Assembly (NCBI GenBank): GCA_025331435.1
Contig: JAIWNI010000030.1
Span: 1-64,000, forward strand
Length of the DNA: 64,000 nucleotides
DNA from: Choanephora cucurbitarum
Taxonomy: Eukaryota > Mucoromycota > Mucoromycetes > Mucorales > Choanephoraceae
Direction: 5' to 3'
Position 1 is the first letter of the stretch. Every line of letters begins with the position of its first letter. This document shows positions 48,970 through 59,823 of this stretch, in pieces. The position numbers and the translations under genes were made by a program. The notes beneath the pieces are model-generated. The model was not told the DNA's origin. It was given only the letters and a program-made list of their open reading frames with translations, and made no database searches.

Positions 48970-49534
48970 AGTGTAATATTACTTTATAAAAAAGAGGGAA
49001 AAGAGGAGGAAACTAAACCCTGCCGCTCTCTGCAGCAAATTTTTTTTAATCGTATCCAAGCCACCCTAAAAATTGTCCTTTCCTTTCGTTGACCTTGGGA
49101 CTGTCTACCTTGGTTCCTCACAGCAGCCAATCAGCGTTCGTTTCTGAAAGGGGTCAAATAATTTTTTTATTTATTTTTTATGGTTTCTTTGTTTCTATCT
49201 TTTTTTTTTTTTCTATACATTAGATAGGTGTATGTGCATCATGAATTTAAAGATATCCCTGCTAGTTCTTTCTAATTTTTTAAGGTGGAACATACTATCC
49301 ATTGGTTCTCCCCCTTTTTTTTTTTTTGAGTATTTATAGAATAACTGAGATAAGATCGATTTTAAGCAGGAATAGATTCTGAGACAACTTATCACTAGAA
49401 TCTTTTTTTTGTTTATGCTATGATGTTACTTTAAACTTTCCAGCGGACTTTATTTTCAAGTCAGGTCTATAGAGTGATACTCCCTTTTTTTTTTTGCTTT
49501 TCTTTTTCCATATATAACACTACAAATAAAAGAA
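48970..49534. promoter_or_regulatory. Divergent promoter region, RPS21 / capping protein
   Basis: 565 bp between opposed start codons with T tracts near 49157-49213, 49315-49327 and 49486-49495. No defined element is claimed. Confidence 0.45.
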
Positions 49535-50536
49535 ATGGTACTATTGCCTAAGAGTAACAAGTTATAAACCCCTTTTTTCATGTTCTTACCACTTTCTATT
49601 CTGTGGGAGTTTAGAATGACCAATTTGACTGTGCCTTAGACTTGATGCGTCGTTTACCACCTCAAAATGTAGAAGAAAACCTGGGCAAATTGTTTGACTT
49701 GGTTCATCCTGACTTGGCAGATGAACTCTTGTCAGCTATTGACCAACCTCTTAAAGTCAAATGTTGTTCAAAGACAGGTCGAGATTATCTTGTGTGTGAT
49801 TATAACCGAGATGGCGATTCTTATAGGTATTTCTATCAAACCTCTCTATAGACGCGTTTCTTATCTGGTTTATATAGATCGCCTTGGAGTAATGAATATG
49901 AACCAGAGCTACCTGATGGTGCTACTCCATCACCTACACTTCGCAAGTTGGAAGTAGCTGCCAACGAAGCCTTTGATACCTATCGTGAAATGTATTATGA
50001 GGGCGGTGTTTCGTCTGTTTATGCATTTGAAATTGATGATAAATTTGCTGTGGTTGTGTTGATTAAGAAAGGTAAAAAAAAAAAAAAAAGAATATGCTTG
50101 AGATGCTAACACTCTGTTCTCTCAAGTGGGTGATGGTGCTAGACGTATGAAGGGTGCATGGGATTCTATCCATGTCTTTGAAGTACAAGAACGAGGTCGT
50201 AATGCACAATACAAACTCACCTCTACCGTGATGCTCTATATGATTACCAACAGCAAGGATTTGGGCAATCTCAACTTGAGTGGTAGCATGACTCGACAGA
50301 TTGAACAAGATTTCCCTGTGGATGATCCTGCTGCTCATATTGCCAACATTGGCCGTATGGTTGAAGATATGGAACTCAAGATGCGTAATTCGCTACAGGA
50401 AGTTTATTTTGGCAAGACAAAGGATATCGTTAACGACCTTCGAAGCCTCGGTTCTTTGGAGGAAAGCAAAAGACAGGCTAAGATTCAGCAGGAACTTGTG
50501 GGTCGTTTGATGGACAGAAAGACAGGACTTAAATAA
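49535..50536 (+). CDS. CAP2: F-actin capping protein beta subunit
   Basis: Four exons, 49535-49537, 49615-49826, 49878-50071 and 50127-50536, give 272 residues. The first coding exon is only the ATG, spliced to AATGACCAA; this yields [20 protein letters not shown], the exact start of the family. [54 protein letters not shown] and [14 protein letters not shown] follow. With the alpha subunit it caps barbed ends of actin filaments and so shapes actin patches. No other ATG joins in frame with the conserved N terminus. The tail is shorter than the vertebrate form. Confidence 0.95.
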
Positions 50537-50802
50537 GCTGTCGTCACTAATAAAGAACTATTCCTATCAATACCATAACAGCCCATTCACGTCTTTTAAA
50601 GTATTATCCTCCTGGCCTTCATAAAGATAATTTGAGTTCCGCAAATTGAATGATGGAAAAGTCATATTTCTTGGATACATTTGGTTGGACGCTGTAGTCA
50701 ACAGAAACAAATAAATATTCAATTTCCGTTCATTTCAAAAAGTTATACCTTTCACGCGATCCCTTTTCTCCCTCTTTTTTCTCCTCTTTACTTTATATAA
50801 AG

Positions 50803-52000
50803 ATGCGCTCTGTATTGGTAGTGCTTTCAAGTTTACTGGTAGCATGTACAGCTGTACTTGCTCAAGGAAGTGCCTCTATGAGAACACACTCTATCTCTAT
50901 GCCCTATATCGGTAATATATATTTATATTTCATACTCCTGTATTTTATTAACGCTTTTAAGAAAAGACGATGAACTTCAGAACAGATGGTTCGACTTTGG
51001 CGGAAACACAATCATCAACACAAATCATCAAATCCGTTTGACTTCTACAAAGCAATCTCAACTTGGTTACCTATGGTCTCGTTTGGTAAGAAAGAAAAGT
51101 TTGGGTTTACTGGATACTGAGAGTGCTTTTTCTGTTTGTAGCCTTTAGTTGGTGATAACTTCCAAGTCGAATTCGAATTTAGAGTAGACGGTAACTCTGG
51201 TCACCTTTACGGTGATGGTTTTGCTAGTAAGTGAATTCGATTAGATAGTTTCTAACATAGAGCTAATGTGCTCACTTAGTGTGGCTCACAAAGCAAAGAA
51301 TGACAGAAGGTCCTGTCTTTGGTTCTGCTGATCATTTCCAAGGTCTCGGTGTCTTTTTCGATACTTACGATAACGAAAGATCTCATGTAAGTAAAAAAAA
51401 AAAAAAGGATGGAAAACAACCTGGTTTTGATCTTTGTCTCTATAGCGTCACACTTTTCCCTATGTAATGGCCATGCTTGGTGATGGTATGAAGAGTTACA
51501 ACAACGATAAAGATGGTAGTGATCAAGAACTTGCTGGTTGTGAAGTAAAGTTTTATTTTTTGAAATACTAAAATCAGACTTACTTATTTATCTCTCTTTT
51601 TTTAAAGGCTGATTTCAGAGCTAGAGGATTTCCTACCAAGGCTCGTCTTACTTATTACAAGAACAACTATATCAAATTGGATTTGGTCTGGCGTCAAGAT
51701 GATGAATGGGAAATGTGTTTCAAGAAGCATGGTGTCGTTCTTCCCGAGCAAATCTATCTTGGTTTCAGTGCCCATACTGGTGAAGTGACTGATAACCATG
51801 ATATCATCTCAGTTACCACCAAATCTCTTGTTCCTGCCGCCATGGAAGCTGCTCCTCAAGTTCCTCGTCCCAAGAAAGAATCTAGCTCAGGTAGCGTACT
51901 CTCTGTCTTGCTTAAGATGCTCTTGGCTGCTGGTCTTGTTGGTGTCCTTTTTGTTGGTTATCGTTTCTATGATCAAAAGAACAGAATGAAGCGTTTTTAA
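50803..52000 (+). CDS. L-type lectin cargo receptor (VIP36/Emp46-47 family)
   Basis: Six exons, 50803-50911, 50967-51085, 51142-51226, 51280-51386, 51446-51544 and 51608-52000, give 303 residues. A signal peptide (MRSVLVVLSSLLVACTAVLA) is followed by a legume-lectin-like luminal domain with RWFDFGGNTIINTN, GDGFAMWLTKQ, FQGLGVFFDTYDNERSHRHT and a cysteine pair (CE... and MCFKKH). One membrane helix (LLKMLLAAGLVGVLFVGY) precedes a short basic tail, NRMKRF. There is no coiled coil, as in VIP36/VIPL rather than ERGIC-53. Such proteins bind high-mannose glycans and move glycoproteins between ER and Golgi. The Asp/Asn residues of the sugar site appear conserved. Confidence 0.93.
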
Positions 52001-52334
52001 GGAGTAATAGGTCTTGTTTGACAAGAACTGTTTGTATAAATAAAAACATGACAATAAACCAGAACCAAAAAAAAGAAAGAGGGATATGAGCTGGGTTTTT
52101 TTTGTACATGAAGCGTAGATATTTATTATACGTAGGGCCTTATAGATACAAGTTCAAAACAACGATAGACACTTTAACTAGACAGTTTTCATATACATAT
52201 GTTAACATCTAGACAATCATTTCATAAGCGTATTTCTTTCTTAAAACAAAGACTGGTAACGTTTTGTTTTAAGAAAGACAATTGTTATCTTAAAAAAAAA
52301 GCACTTTTCTCTTTTTAATGTGTATTCAATTAAA
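52001..52334. other. Convergent intergenic region
   Basis: Lies between the stops of the lectin gene (plus) and the phosphatase gene (minus). AATAAA-like signals occur near 52037 and 52053. AAAACAAAGACTGG at about 52245 and the reverse-facing CGTTTTGTTTTAAGAAAGAC at about 52260 could form a weak hairpin (TTTCTTAAAACAAAG / GTTTTAAGAAAG), as expected of overlapping 3' ends. Confidence 0.4.
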
Positions 52335-53592
52335 CTATCGTGGAACATACAATTCAGGTGGTGCAGAAGATGTATGTGCTGGGATAGAGTGACGCTGTAT
52401 ATGTTGCGGTTGCTGATGTAAGATATTTGGATTTAAAAGGATGAGTTGTTCAAGCTTTGCTATAAATGGTAAAGAAGGTGATCCGTTGGCTTCTGACTCA
52501 TAAGGCAGTTCATGCATTGATTCATGTGTCAATACAGGCTTGTATGTAATGCCTAGTCGTTGATTCAATGCCATGGCATACCGAATCAAATATTCTGCTT
52601 GAGCATACGTCTCGATAGCTTTTGTACTTCTTCTTTCTCTAAGCACAAATACTGTTCGTTCTACAGATTTACAGAGCAAGTTTTCTAATAGCCAACAACC
52701 TGCAAATAGCCCTGCTCTTCCAACACCTAATATAATATTGTGAGTCATTGATAACGTAAATATATTTTTTTTTCATACCTCCTCTACAATGTGCTAGAAC
52801 ATGATGTCCTTGACTTATCTCGATATTTACTTTTTTGATGATTTCATGAACTTCGGAAAATGTCTTTGGACAACCTCCTTCTATCATGGGTAGTCGAAAC
52901 ACTTTCAATCCATGTGTCTTTGCTGCTTTTGAATAATCTGGCCATGATGCACCCAGGAAGGAAAGTTCTTTATCATCTAAACAGCTAATACACACCTGTC
53001 AACTAAACCACACGATGTTCATTGATGTTAACACATACCAGACAATCGTACTGATACCAAAGCTTCGCATACGCTCAAAATCCAAATCGAGATCTCTATT
53101 GATAGCTGCTCTACCTCGGACGGGACCAGATAACCTTACTTTTTTACCCGGACAAGAACTTAAACAGAGATTTCCCCTCATTCCTATTCCTTGTTGTAAC
53201 TGAAATACTTGGTGTTCTGTCAACTTTAAATAATTCTCCCTTATGATGGGATTCAAGAAATCACATAGATCGAGGTCTTCTGGAAAGTTAGAGACAGACA
53301 GATATCCCAATATGTCGGAGGGAATAATCCAACTAATGCTATGTTTAAAATGAACACACAAATCAAAATTAAGATAAATTCTTATTTCTGAAGCAAAAAA
53401 AAAACTTTACTTGATAGGATGACTGATAGATGTTTTGGGTTCTTTTGGTAACACATTGGTAGTAATAGGTATAGGCTGTTGTGGTTGTGAATGCTGTTCG
53501 GTTATGGTTGTGTTAGCTGTGACAGCTGTAGCTGGAGTGAGTGGAATAGTTTCGCTTGTATTGGTATATATGACAGGTGAGTTTTGGGACAT
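52335..53592 (-). CDS. Dual-specificity / CDKN3-like protein phosphatase
   Basis: Four exons, 53592-53411, 53338-53039, 52984-52779 and 52726-52335, give 359 residues. The Cys-based catalytic loop HCRGGVGRAG (about residues 226-235) is split by the last intron; it has the full HCX5R signature. An Asp general acid may be in the preceding SWPDYSK stretch. N-terminal residues 1-60 are Thr/Pro/Gln-rich. The middle, ISWIIPSDILGYLSVSNFPE, and the C-terminal helices (TYAQAEYLIRYAMALNQRLG) resemble the fungal phosphatases related to CDKN3/KAP and Cdc14-like enzymes. The substrate is unknown. Starts at the first ATG of the open frame. Confidence 0.82.
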
Positions 53593-53789
53593 GTTATAGG
53601 GTAATAAAAAAAAAGGGAGGGAGGAGGAACGTAACTACAATGTATCGATATTTGTTATATATACACAGTAAAAGAAGCAAAAGACTTTTTTTTTTTAGTA
53701 GAGAAAAGGGAAAGCGAGTCTTAAGATTGAAAGAGAGTTTTATTACACATTTTACCAATTAGGACAAGTCACATAAGTTTTATGCAAAA

Positions 53790-55602
53790 TTATTGGTTCA
53801 ATTGCAGTGACGAATGATGTTCTTTAAGAGCTTGAGCTGCTTCAGATGCTTTTTCTACTAGCTGTTTTGGATTGTTGATGAGGTAGACAAGGTTAGACTT
53901 ATCCAGTTCAAGCAACATACCAGTTAGCTTGCCGGCTTCTTGAGGAAACACCTCTGATCTAAGGATATATACAGTATAAACGAACCAAAACTTTAGGATA
54001 CGTACAGATTTTTACTTACACTATAGGATAGATACGCTCACCCAACATTTGACGCTGCGTTTCAGGCGTAAATGGCTCTAAAATAGCTAATGTCATCTGA
54101 CTTGCATTTGGAGAAGGTTCAGCAGGAGGTAATTGTTGTGTCACAGGGGGACTTTTTTGGAGATGGGACATTTGTGCTTCCAAAAGAGTGCGTCGATCTT
54201 CTTTGCGCTGAGCCAAAGCAACATAGATCTCTTTCGACAACACGCGCTGTCCATTCATCTTGAGTACAGCATCTGTAGCTTCTTCAGGCAAAGTGAAGCA
54301 GACGAACCCAAAGCCCTTGGATGTGCCCGTTCGCTCATCCCGCATGACTTTAGCACTTGTAATTTGACCAAACGGAGCAAATGTCTGTCTCAGTGTTTCG
54401 TCATCCATCTGATCAGCTAAATTCTTGACATAGAGATTGACACCTTGATATTTCACGGGTTTTTCTGCACGAGGTTGATACTCATGCTGACGGCGTAATT
54501 CATCTTCGCGTTCTGCCTTCTTTTGGGCTCTAGAGACAAACAACTTCTTACCATAGAGTTCAGTATCATGTAATTGAGCCATTGCCTGTTCAGCATGATC
54601 AGGGTTCTCGAAATTAACAAATCCAAATCCTTTGGAGCATTGTTGATCGTCACGCTGAATCAAGAGTGAAGAAACACGACCAAACGATGCAAACAGATCA
54701 CGCAATTCATCTTCTGTTACTTCAGGAGCCAAGTTTTTGACGTAAATGTTGGTGAACTTGGCTTGAGAAGATGGTGATGAAGAAGATGGTGGCTGTTGTG
54801 TCTGTTGTGGTTGCTGTGATTGAGATCTATGTTGTCGTGAAGAATCCTCTGAATTTTCTTTCTCTGATCTAGGTACCTGATGGCTTGCTGATCTAAATAG
54901 GCACCAATTCCCTTATCAGAATCCAAACAGAACCAAAAAATTAATTGTACTTACATCTCTCTACCAAACAAGATAGAACCATTCACATGTTGAATAGCTC
55001 TTTCTGCTGCATTGAACGTATCATAGTTGACATAACCATAACCTCGAGTGGCATTTGGGTTTCTGATGATTCGACAAGATACAACATTACCCCATTGTGA
55101 AAATGTATCGTACAATGCTTTTCCATCTACTGTGGGTGGTAAATTCTTGACGACGACGTTGGCACTGTTGGCCTTTCGTTTGGTTGAGTCACGCTCTGCT
55201 ACCATGATTCTACAGGGTCTTCCCAAGATAAGAGAATAATTCATGGTCTGAAGAGCTTCTCTACCTATAGATCAAACAGTCAGTCTTTCAAGCACTTGAT
55301 TTAGCAGTGAACATACATTCTTCTGAGCGATAGAAGTTGACATAGGCATAACCTAAGCTTTTCTTAGTGACGTTATCGCGACAGACATGAACACTTTTGG
55401 CGTTAGAGAAATGCTTCTTCAGGATCTCGTCGTCCACTTCAGGTGCAAGCTCGCCTACATAAAGTGTTGATTCAACACGATCAGTCGAGAAGCGAGAGCC
55501 AGACTCCTTTAGTGAGCTGGCAGCTGTTTGTGCCTGTATTTCGGCAATGCGCTTCTGCTGCTCTACAGTCAAGCCACGAGCACCCAAAGACTCTGTGGAC
55601 AT
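53790..55602 (-). CDS. PAB1: Polyadenylate-binding protein (4 RRMs + MLLE)
   Basis: Four exons, 55602-55317, 55264-54955, 54892-54020 and 53958-53790, give 545 residues. Four RRMs start at about residues 47 (TLYVGELAPE), 132 (NVVVKNLPPT), 247 (NIYVKNLAPE) and 348 (NLYVKNLADQ), each with an aromatic RNP1 (GYGYVNY, GFGFVNF, GFGFVCF). An MLLE domain with KLTGMLLELD closes the protein. PABP binds poly(A) tails and eIF4G and controls translation and deadenylation. The lengths between domains are unusual: a 45-residue Gln/Ser/Pro linker separates RRM2 from RRM3, while the RRM4-MLLE linker, usually 100-200 residues, is only about 25. The gene could therefore be a paralogue of the main PABP. Confidence 0.93.
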
Positions 55603-56266
55603 TTTTTTTTCTTGCTTTGAAGAGAGATTGAAAAAAAAAAATACTCGTAAAAAAGTAGACAAAGGAGAAAGGAATAGACGTTACACATTTAGACATAAAA
55701 GACAAATCCGGTAAAGGTCCGGGACAAAGTGCATTGTAAGATGATTTCTTTGCATTTGCATCAAGAAGATGTTGATATCCGCGAGAAAAGAAAGACGCTG
55801 ATAGGCCCTACTTGCTTAGCTATTTACAGAAACAGTCAAATGATAAAACTAATTCATACTCACCTTCTTGTAGTCAACTGCAATGAAAATTGTATGTTTG
55901 CATTAAACTGAATCTAATTGGTAGCAAACAACAAAGTACCAAGAGTTAATCTGGCACTCTGTTTATTCCTCTTTCTATATTGGTCTTATAGACAGCCAAT
56001 TTGTGCCTGGAGATAACTTTCAGAAATGAAGCTGACTTTATCTCCATTGTCCTTTCATCTTACAAAAAAAAATAGAAAGATCCTCTAGAAATAGTCGGAG
56101 ATGCAAGGATCTAAAGTCGATGTCACTCCGATAGAGTCTATTTGCTGTATATGATTTTTCTTGACTCATCTTCTTTCTCCCTTTTTCTTTTTCTTCTTCT
56201 TCCATATATATCTATATATCATCTTTTTTCCAAGAAAGAGAGAGAGAGTACCTACACAAATTCACC
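55603..56266. promoter_or_regulatory. Divergent promoter region, PABP / ETF beta
   Basis: 664 bp between opposed start codons. A pyrimidine-rich block (56169-56200) followed by a TATATATC run and an AGAGAGAG run precedes the ETF beta ATG. The small frame at 55729-55911 is not convincing as a gene. Confidence 0.45.
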
Positions 56267-57267
56267 ATGTCTAATCCTTTACGTATCTTTGTTCCTGTTA
56301 AGCGTGTTGTTGACTATGGTAAATACTTTGCAAATCAAGAGGAGTAAATTGATGCTGATTATCATTCAATAGCCGTCAAGGTACGTGTCAATGCTACCAA
56401 GACTGACGTTGACCGCAACGTAAAGCACAGCATGAACCCCTTTGATGAAATTGCTGTTGAAGAAGCTGTCCGTATCAAGGAAAAGTCACCTAAGACTGAG
56501 GTAGTTGCTATCTCTTGTGGTACTGCCAAGTCTCAAGAAACACTTAGAACTGCTTTGGCTATGGGTGCTGATCGTGCTGTTCATGTTGAAGTCAAGGACG
56601 ATAGTACACTGCAACCTTTAGCTGTTGCCAAATTGTTAAAGGCCATTGCTGAAAAGGAAGCTGAAAAGCCTGATCTTTTTATCTTGGGTAAGCAAGCAAT
56701 TGATGATGATGCAAGCCAAACTGGACAAATGCTTGCTGGTTTATTGAACTGGCCTCAGGTAAAAAAAAAAACAAGTGTTACCATCTATTTTTTTTTTTTG
56801 GAAATGTTTCTATTTCCCACGCTTCTAACCATTTTCTCTTGATTTTCATGTGTGTGTGAATAATAGACTACCTTTGCCTCTAAGGTTGAGTTGAATGATA
56901 AAGAATTAAAGGTAGTCCGTGAAATTGATGGCGGTCTTGAGACTATTGCTACCAAGTTGCCTGCTATCATCACAACTGATTTACGGTAAGGCATTTGTTG
57001 TTTCTTAAAAAAAAAAAAGAGAGAAAGTGAACTGATCATCTTCCTTTAAACAGTCTGAATGAACCTCGTTATGCTTCTCTTCCTAACATTATGAAGGCAA
57101 AGAAGAAGCCTTTGGTCAAGTTCACACCTGAAGATCTCGGTGTTGATATTTCTCCTCGTCTTGAGACTTTGAAGGTTGAAGAACCTTCTAAGCGTGTTGG
57201 TGGTCGTAAGGTTGAGAGTGTCGATGAATTGGTTGATAAGTTGCGTAATGAAGCTAAGGTCTTGTAA
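56267..57267 (+). CDS. ETFB: Electron transfer flavoprotein beta subunit
   Basis: Four exons, 56267-56318, 56373-56758, 56867-56985 and 57054-57267, give 256 residues. It begins [20 protein letters not shown] and has [20 protein letters not shown], the [20 protein letters not shown] nucleotide-binding region, and [20 protein letters not shown], all typical of ETF beta. With the alpha subunit and FAD it takes electrons from matrix acyl-CoA dehydrogenases and passes them to ETF-ubiquinone oxidoreductase. AMP is bound by the beta subunit. Like other ETF beta proteins it has no cleavable presequence that I can see. Codon use is biased, suggesting good expression. Confidence 0.96.
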
Positions 57268-57389
57268 ATCTAAACAACATAGAAACTTTCTTGTATTCCC
57301 CCCTCCTCTCTTCCTCACACACCCACATTTAAATAAAATTCAGTTAAATTATGCTAAAAAAAATTTTTCTTTTTTTTTTAATTCTTATC

Positions 57390-58409
57390 ATGTCTCATCA
57401 AGCAACATCATTAGCTTCTTTTGATACAGGCTTCAGTGCTGATGCTGCTGAATTCTGTCCCTTTTCGAGTCATGCAAACTATTTGACGGTAGGCACTTAT
57501 CAACTGACAGATGAACAGCAGGAGAAAGTGCGTATCAGAAAAGGAAAGACTTATCTGTTTGACGTGACAAAAGGTCTTGATCCCATTCAAGTGATAGAGA
57601 CTCCGGCTGTTCTTGATATGAAATGGAGTCATGCACTCATCAATGATAGACAAACATTGGGTATAGTTGACTCTATTGGTGGCTTCCACCTTTATGGATT
57701 CGACCAAGACTCTCCTAAGCTTACTCAGATGGATCATCTACAGGCAACAGACGATACAAGCATCTTATGTCTTTCTCTTGACTGGGCTAGCCGTGTCAAC
57801 AAATCAGATAAGCGAGTTGTCACTTCTCATTCAAATGGTGACATCAACATATTAGCACCAACCGAATCAGGTTATCAGATACAAGATCAGTGGCATGCAC
57901 ATGACTTGGAAGCATGGATTACTGCTTTCGACTATTGGAACACAAACATTGTATATTCAGGGGCTGATGATGGACTCTTCAAAGGTTGGGACACACGCTC
58001 GCAGTCAACTACCTTTGTCTACAAGAGACACACCATGGGCGTCACAACCATGCAGTCAAACCCACACAAAGAACACCAGTTGGCTACAGGTAGTTACGAT
58101 GAAACAATCTATTTCTGGGATACACGCTCCATGCGTCAACCAGTTCATACATTTCAGACACCTGGAGGAGGCATTTGGAGACTTAAATGGCACCCAACTC
58201 GAGCTGACCGGTTACTTTCTGCTTCTATGCATGCGGGTGCATTCGTGGTAGACGTTAACCAAGATTATACAGAAGCTCAATTGGCTACTTCTTTTCTGGA
58301 TCATACTTCCATGGCTTATGGTGCAGATTGGTCTTACGCCGATCCTAATTTGGTAGCTTCTTGCTCCTTCTATGATCATGTCTTACATCTCTGGAATACT
58401 GTTAATTAG
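57390..58409 (+). CDS. DPH7: Diphthine methyltransferase DPH7 (WD40)
   Basis: An intronless gene for 339 residues. WD repeats include YSGADDGLFKGWDTRSQ, RHTMGVTTMQSNPHKEHQLA, TGSYDETIYFWDTRSMRQPV and GGGIWRLKWHPTRADRLLSA, which are the diagnostic repeats of DPH7/Rrt2. The enzyme demethylates diphthine methyl ester on eEF2 so that amidation to diphthamide can follow. The ATG at 57390 (MSHQATSLASFDTGFSAD) was preferred to the in-frame ATG at 57351, which adds a hydrophobic MLKKIFLFFLILI leader not expected in a cytosolic enzyme. It follows ETF beta on the same strand with 122 bp between stop and start. Confidence 0.93.
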   Translation: MSHQATSLASFDTGFSADAAEFCPFSSHANYLTVGTYQLTDEQQEKVRIRKGKTYLFDVTKGLDPIQVIETPAVLDMKWSHALINDRQTLGIVDSIGGFHLYGFDQDSPKLTQMDHLQATDDTSILCLSLDWASRVNKSDKRVVTSHSNGDINILAPTESGYQIQDQWHAHDLEAWITAFDYWNTNIVYSGADDGLFKGWDTRSQSTTFVYKRHTMGVTTMQSNPHKEHQLATGSYDETIYFWDTRSMRQPVHTFQTPGGGIWRLKWHPTRADRLLSASMHAGAFVVDVNQDYTEAQLATSFLDHTSMAYGADWSYADPNLVASCSFYDHVLHLWNTVN

Positions 58410-58702
58410 AAAAGACTATCTTGCATAAAGAAGAATGTTCTCTTTCAGTCTATCTCCCCTTGTTTTGTTTGAGGAGAAATGAAAGCACAGTAATAATAGA
58501 ACATTTATCTATATTTAACTCTATTTAATGATACCAATGATAAATAAATATAAGCAGAAAATAGGGCTGTGCTTTCTATTGACTGCCAAGTTAAATGAGT
58601 ACCACAAAGAAAGAGTAGGAGGAGAACAACAGTTATAGTGTCAAGTGTTTCTTGAGCAAATTAAGGAGAGTGTATGCGCACAAACAAGATTTTCTTTAGG
58701 TA

Positions 58703-59536
58703 TTAATTTACAACAGATTTTCCACTAGGATGCTGGTATTGTGATACGAGTGTGTCGTCAGAATAATTGCATTCAGGACTTACCCATTTCCTTTTAGTGG
58801 TAGCGAAAGTTTGTGTACAGAGTAGGGTAATGGTATTACATAAGGCAAGAAGCTCAATAGCCAGACTGGTGAATAGAGCAATATAGATATGCGTTAACTT
58901 TGTCTGGACAAACACTGTCAATGGCCGCTGACAGGTTTGTAGAGTGTTCAATACATGTTCTGCTGTACAGGTGTTCGAAGGTACAACATAATCTAATTGA
59001 GTAGCGAATCCACAGCAACTGAATTTATCTTGTGCATAAAGCCTGTATTCTCTTGTAGATGAACTCCATGCAATACTGAGCCAATTAGAAATATGAGCAG
59101 CTTGATCATATACAATAACTGCAATAGAAATTTGATAGATGAATGCAGCAATCACCAGAGTAAGGTACAGGACATGTATGGTTCTTCTGTTCTTGTAAAA
59201 GCTACCTACAATCCCAATTAATGCAATAAAGATCAAAATTAAGCCTAGTATAGAAAGCACTGAAAGAAATAGGTGTAAGTAAATCAGACATAATTATACA
59301 GCAGTTTGTCCTACTCTTCAGAATGTTGGATGGATAGAGAACTGAGTCGGCCAACTTTAATTCTATCAGCATTACTCCAAAGGCCAACAAAATACATCCA
59401 CAGATGAAAAACAACAAGTTGGCCAGTAAAAGGTAGAGAGTGCTTTGTCTGTAATGGAAGGAGTTTTTCTTTTTCAGATCATTATTTTCTTATGATTGAT
59501 TTTATTTTTTTACTTTTGACAACAATGATTCGTCAT
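58703..59536 (-). CDS. Tetraspanin
   Basis: Three exons, 59536-59514, 59448-59315 and 59259-58703, give 237 residues. Four membrane helices are visible (TLYLLLANLLFFICGCILLA; LSILGLILIFIALIGIVGSF; VLYLTLVIAAFIYQISIAVI; IYIALFTSLAIELLALCNTI). The large outer loop between helices 3 and 4 has the tetraspanin CCG motif (SCCGF) and two further cysteines (NTC, QTC). The tiny first exon gives MTNHCCQK, with the juxtamembrane cysteines often palmitoylated. Tetraspanins organise membrane protein clusters; in fungi some act in hyphal polarity. The first exon is the least certain part; it is the nearest ATG that joins in phase. Confidence 0.85.
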
Positions 59537-59823
59537 TTTTTATCTGATACTTAAAAAAAGAAAGATAAAAAGAGAAAGAAAAAGAGAGAGAGAGACAAGG
59601 AGAAGGTTAACTTCATAGCAATTATAAACCAGACTCATTTTAAGGAGTAAAAACAAAAACCTCTTACTGAATAGAGCAAGAAGACCTATTGTACTCTCAC
59701 AAGCCACTCGTTTCTTTTTTCTTTTTAACTTTCTTTTTTTTTTTCTAAACAACAAAGACCGAGGGAATTTTTCGCACTCTCTATCTCTCTCTTTTTTATT
59801 TTATTTTCCTTTCTTTTTGCGCT
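59537..59823. promoter_or_regulatory. Short divergent promoter, tetraspanin / LARP1, pyrimidine-rich leader
   Basis: 287 bp between opposed start codons. The last 40 bases before the LARP1 ATG are almost all pyrimidine (59785-59818, CTATCTCTCTC then T-rich), and another T tract lies at 59733-59744. On the tetraspanin side the sequence is AG-rich. Confidence 0.5.

Noticed and set aside
57351..57389. Upstream in-frame ATG of DPH7 with a hydrophobic leader
   Set aside because: Would give a signal-like peptide to a cytosolic enzyme; the ATG at 57390 fits the family start.
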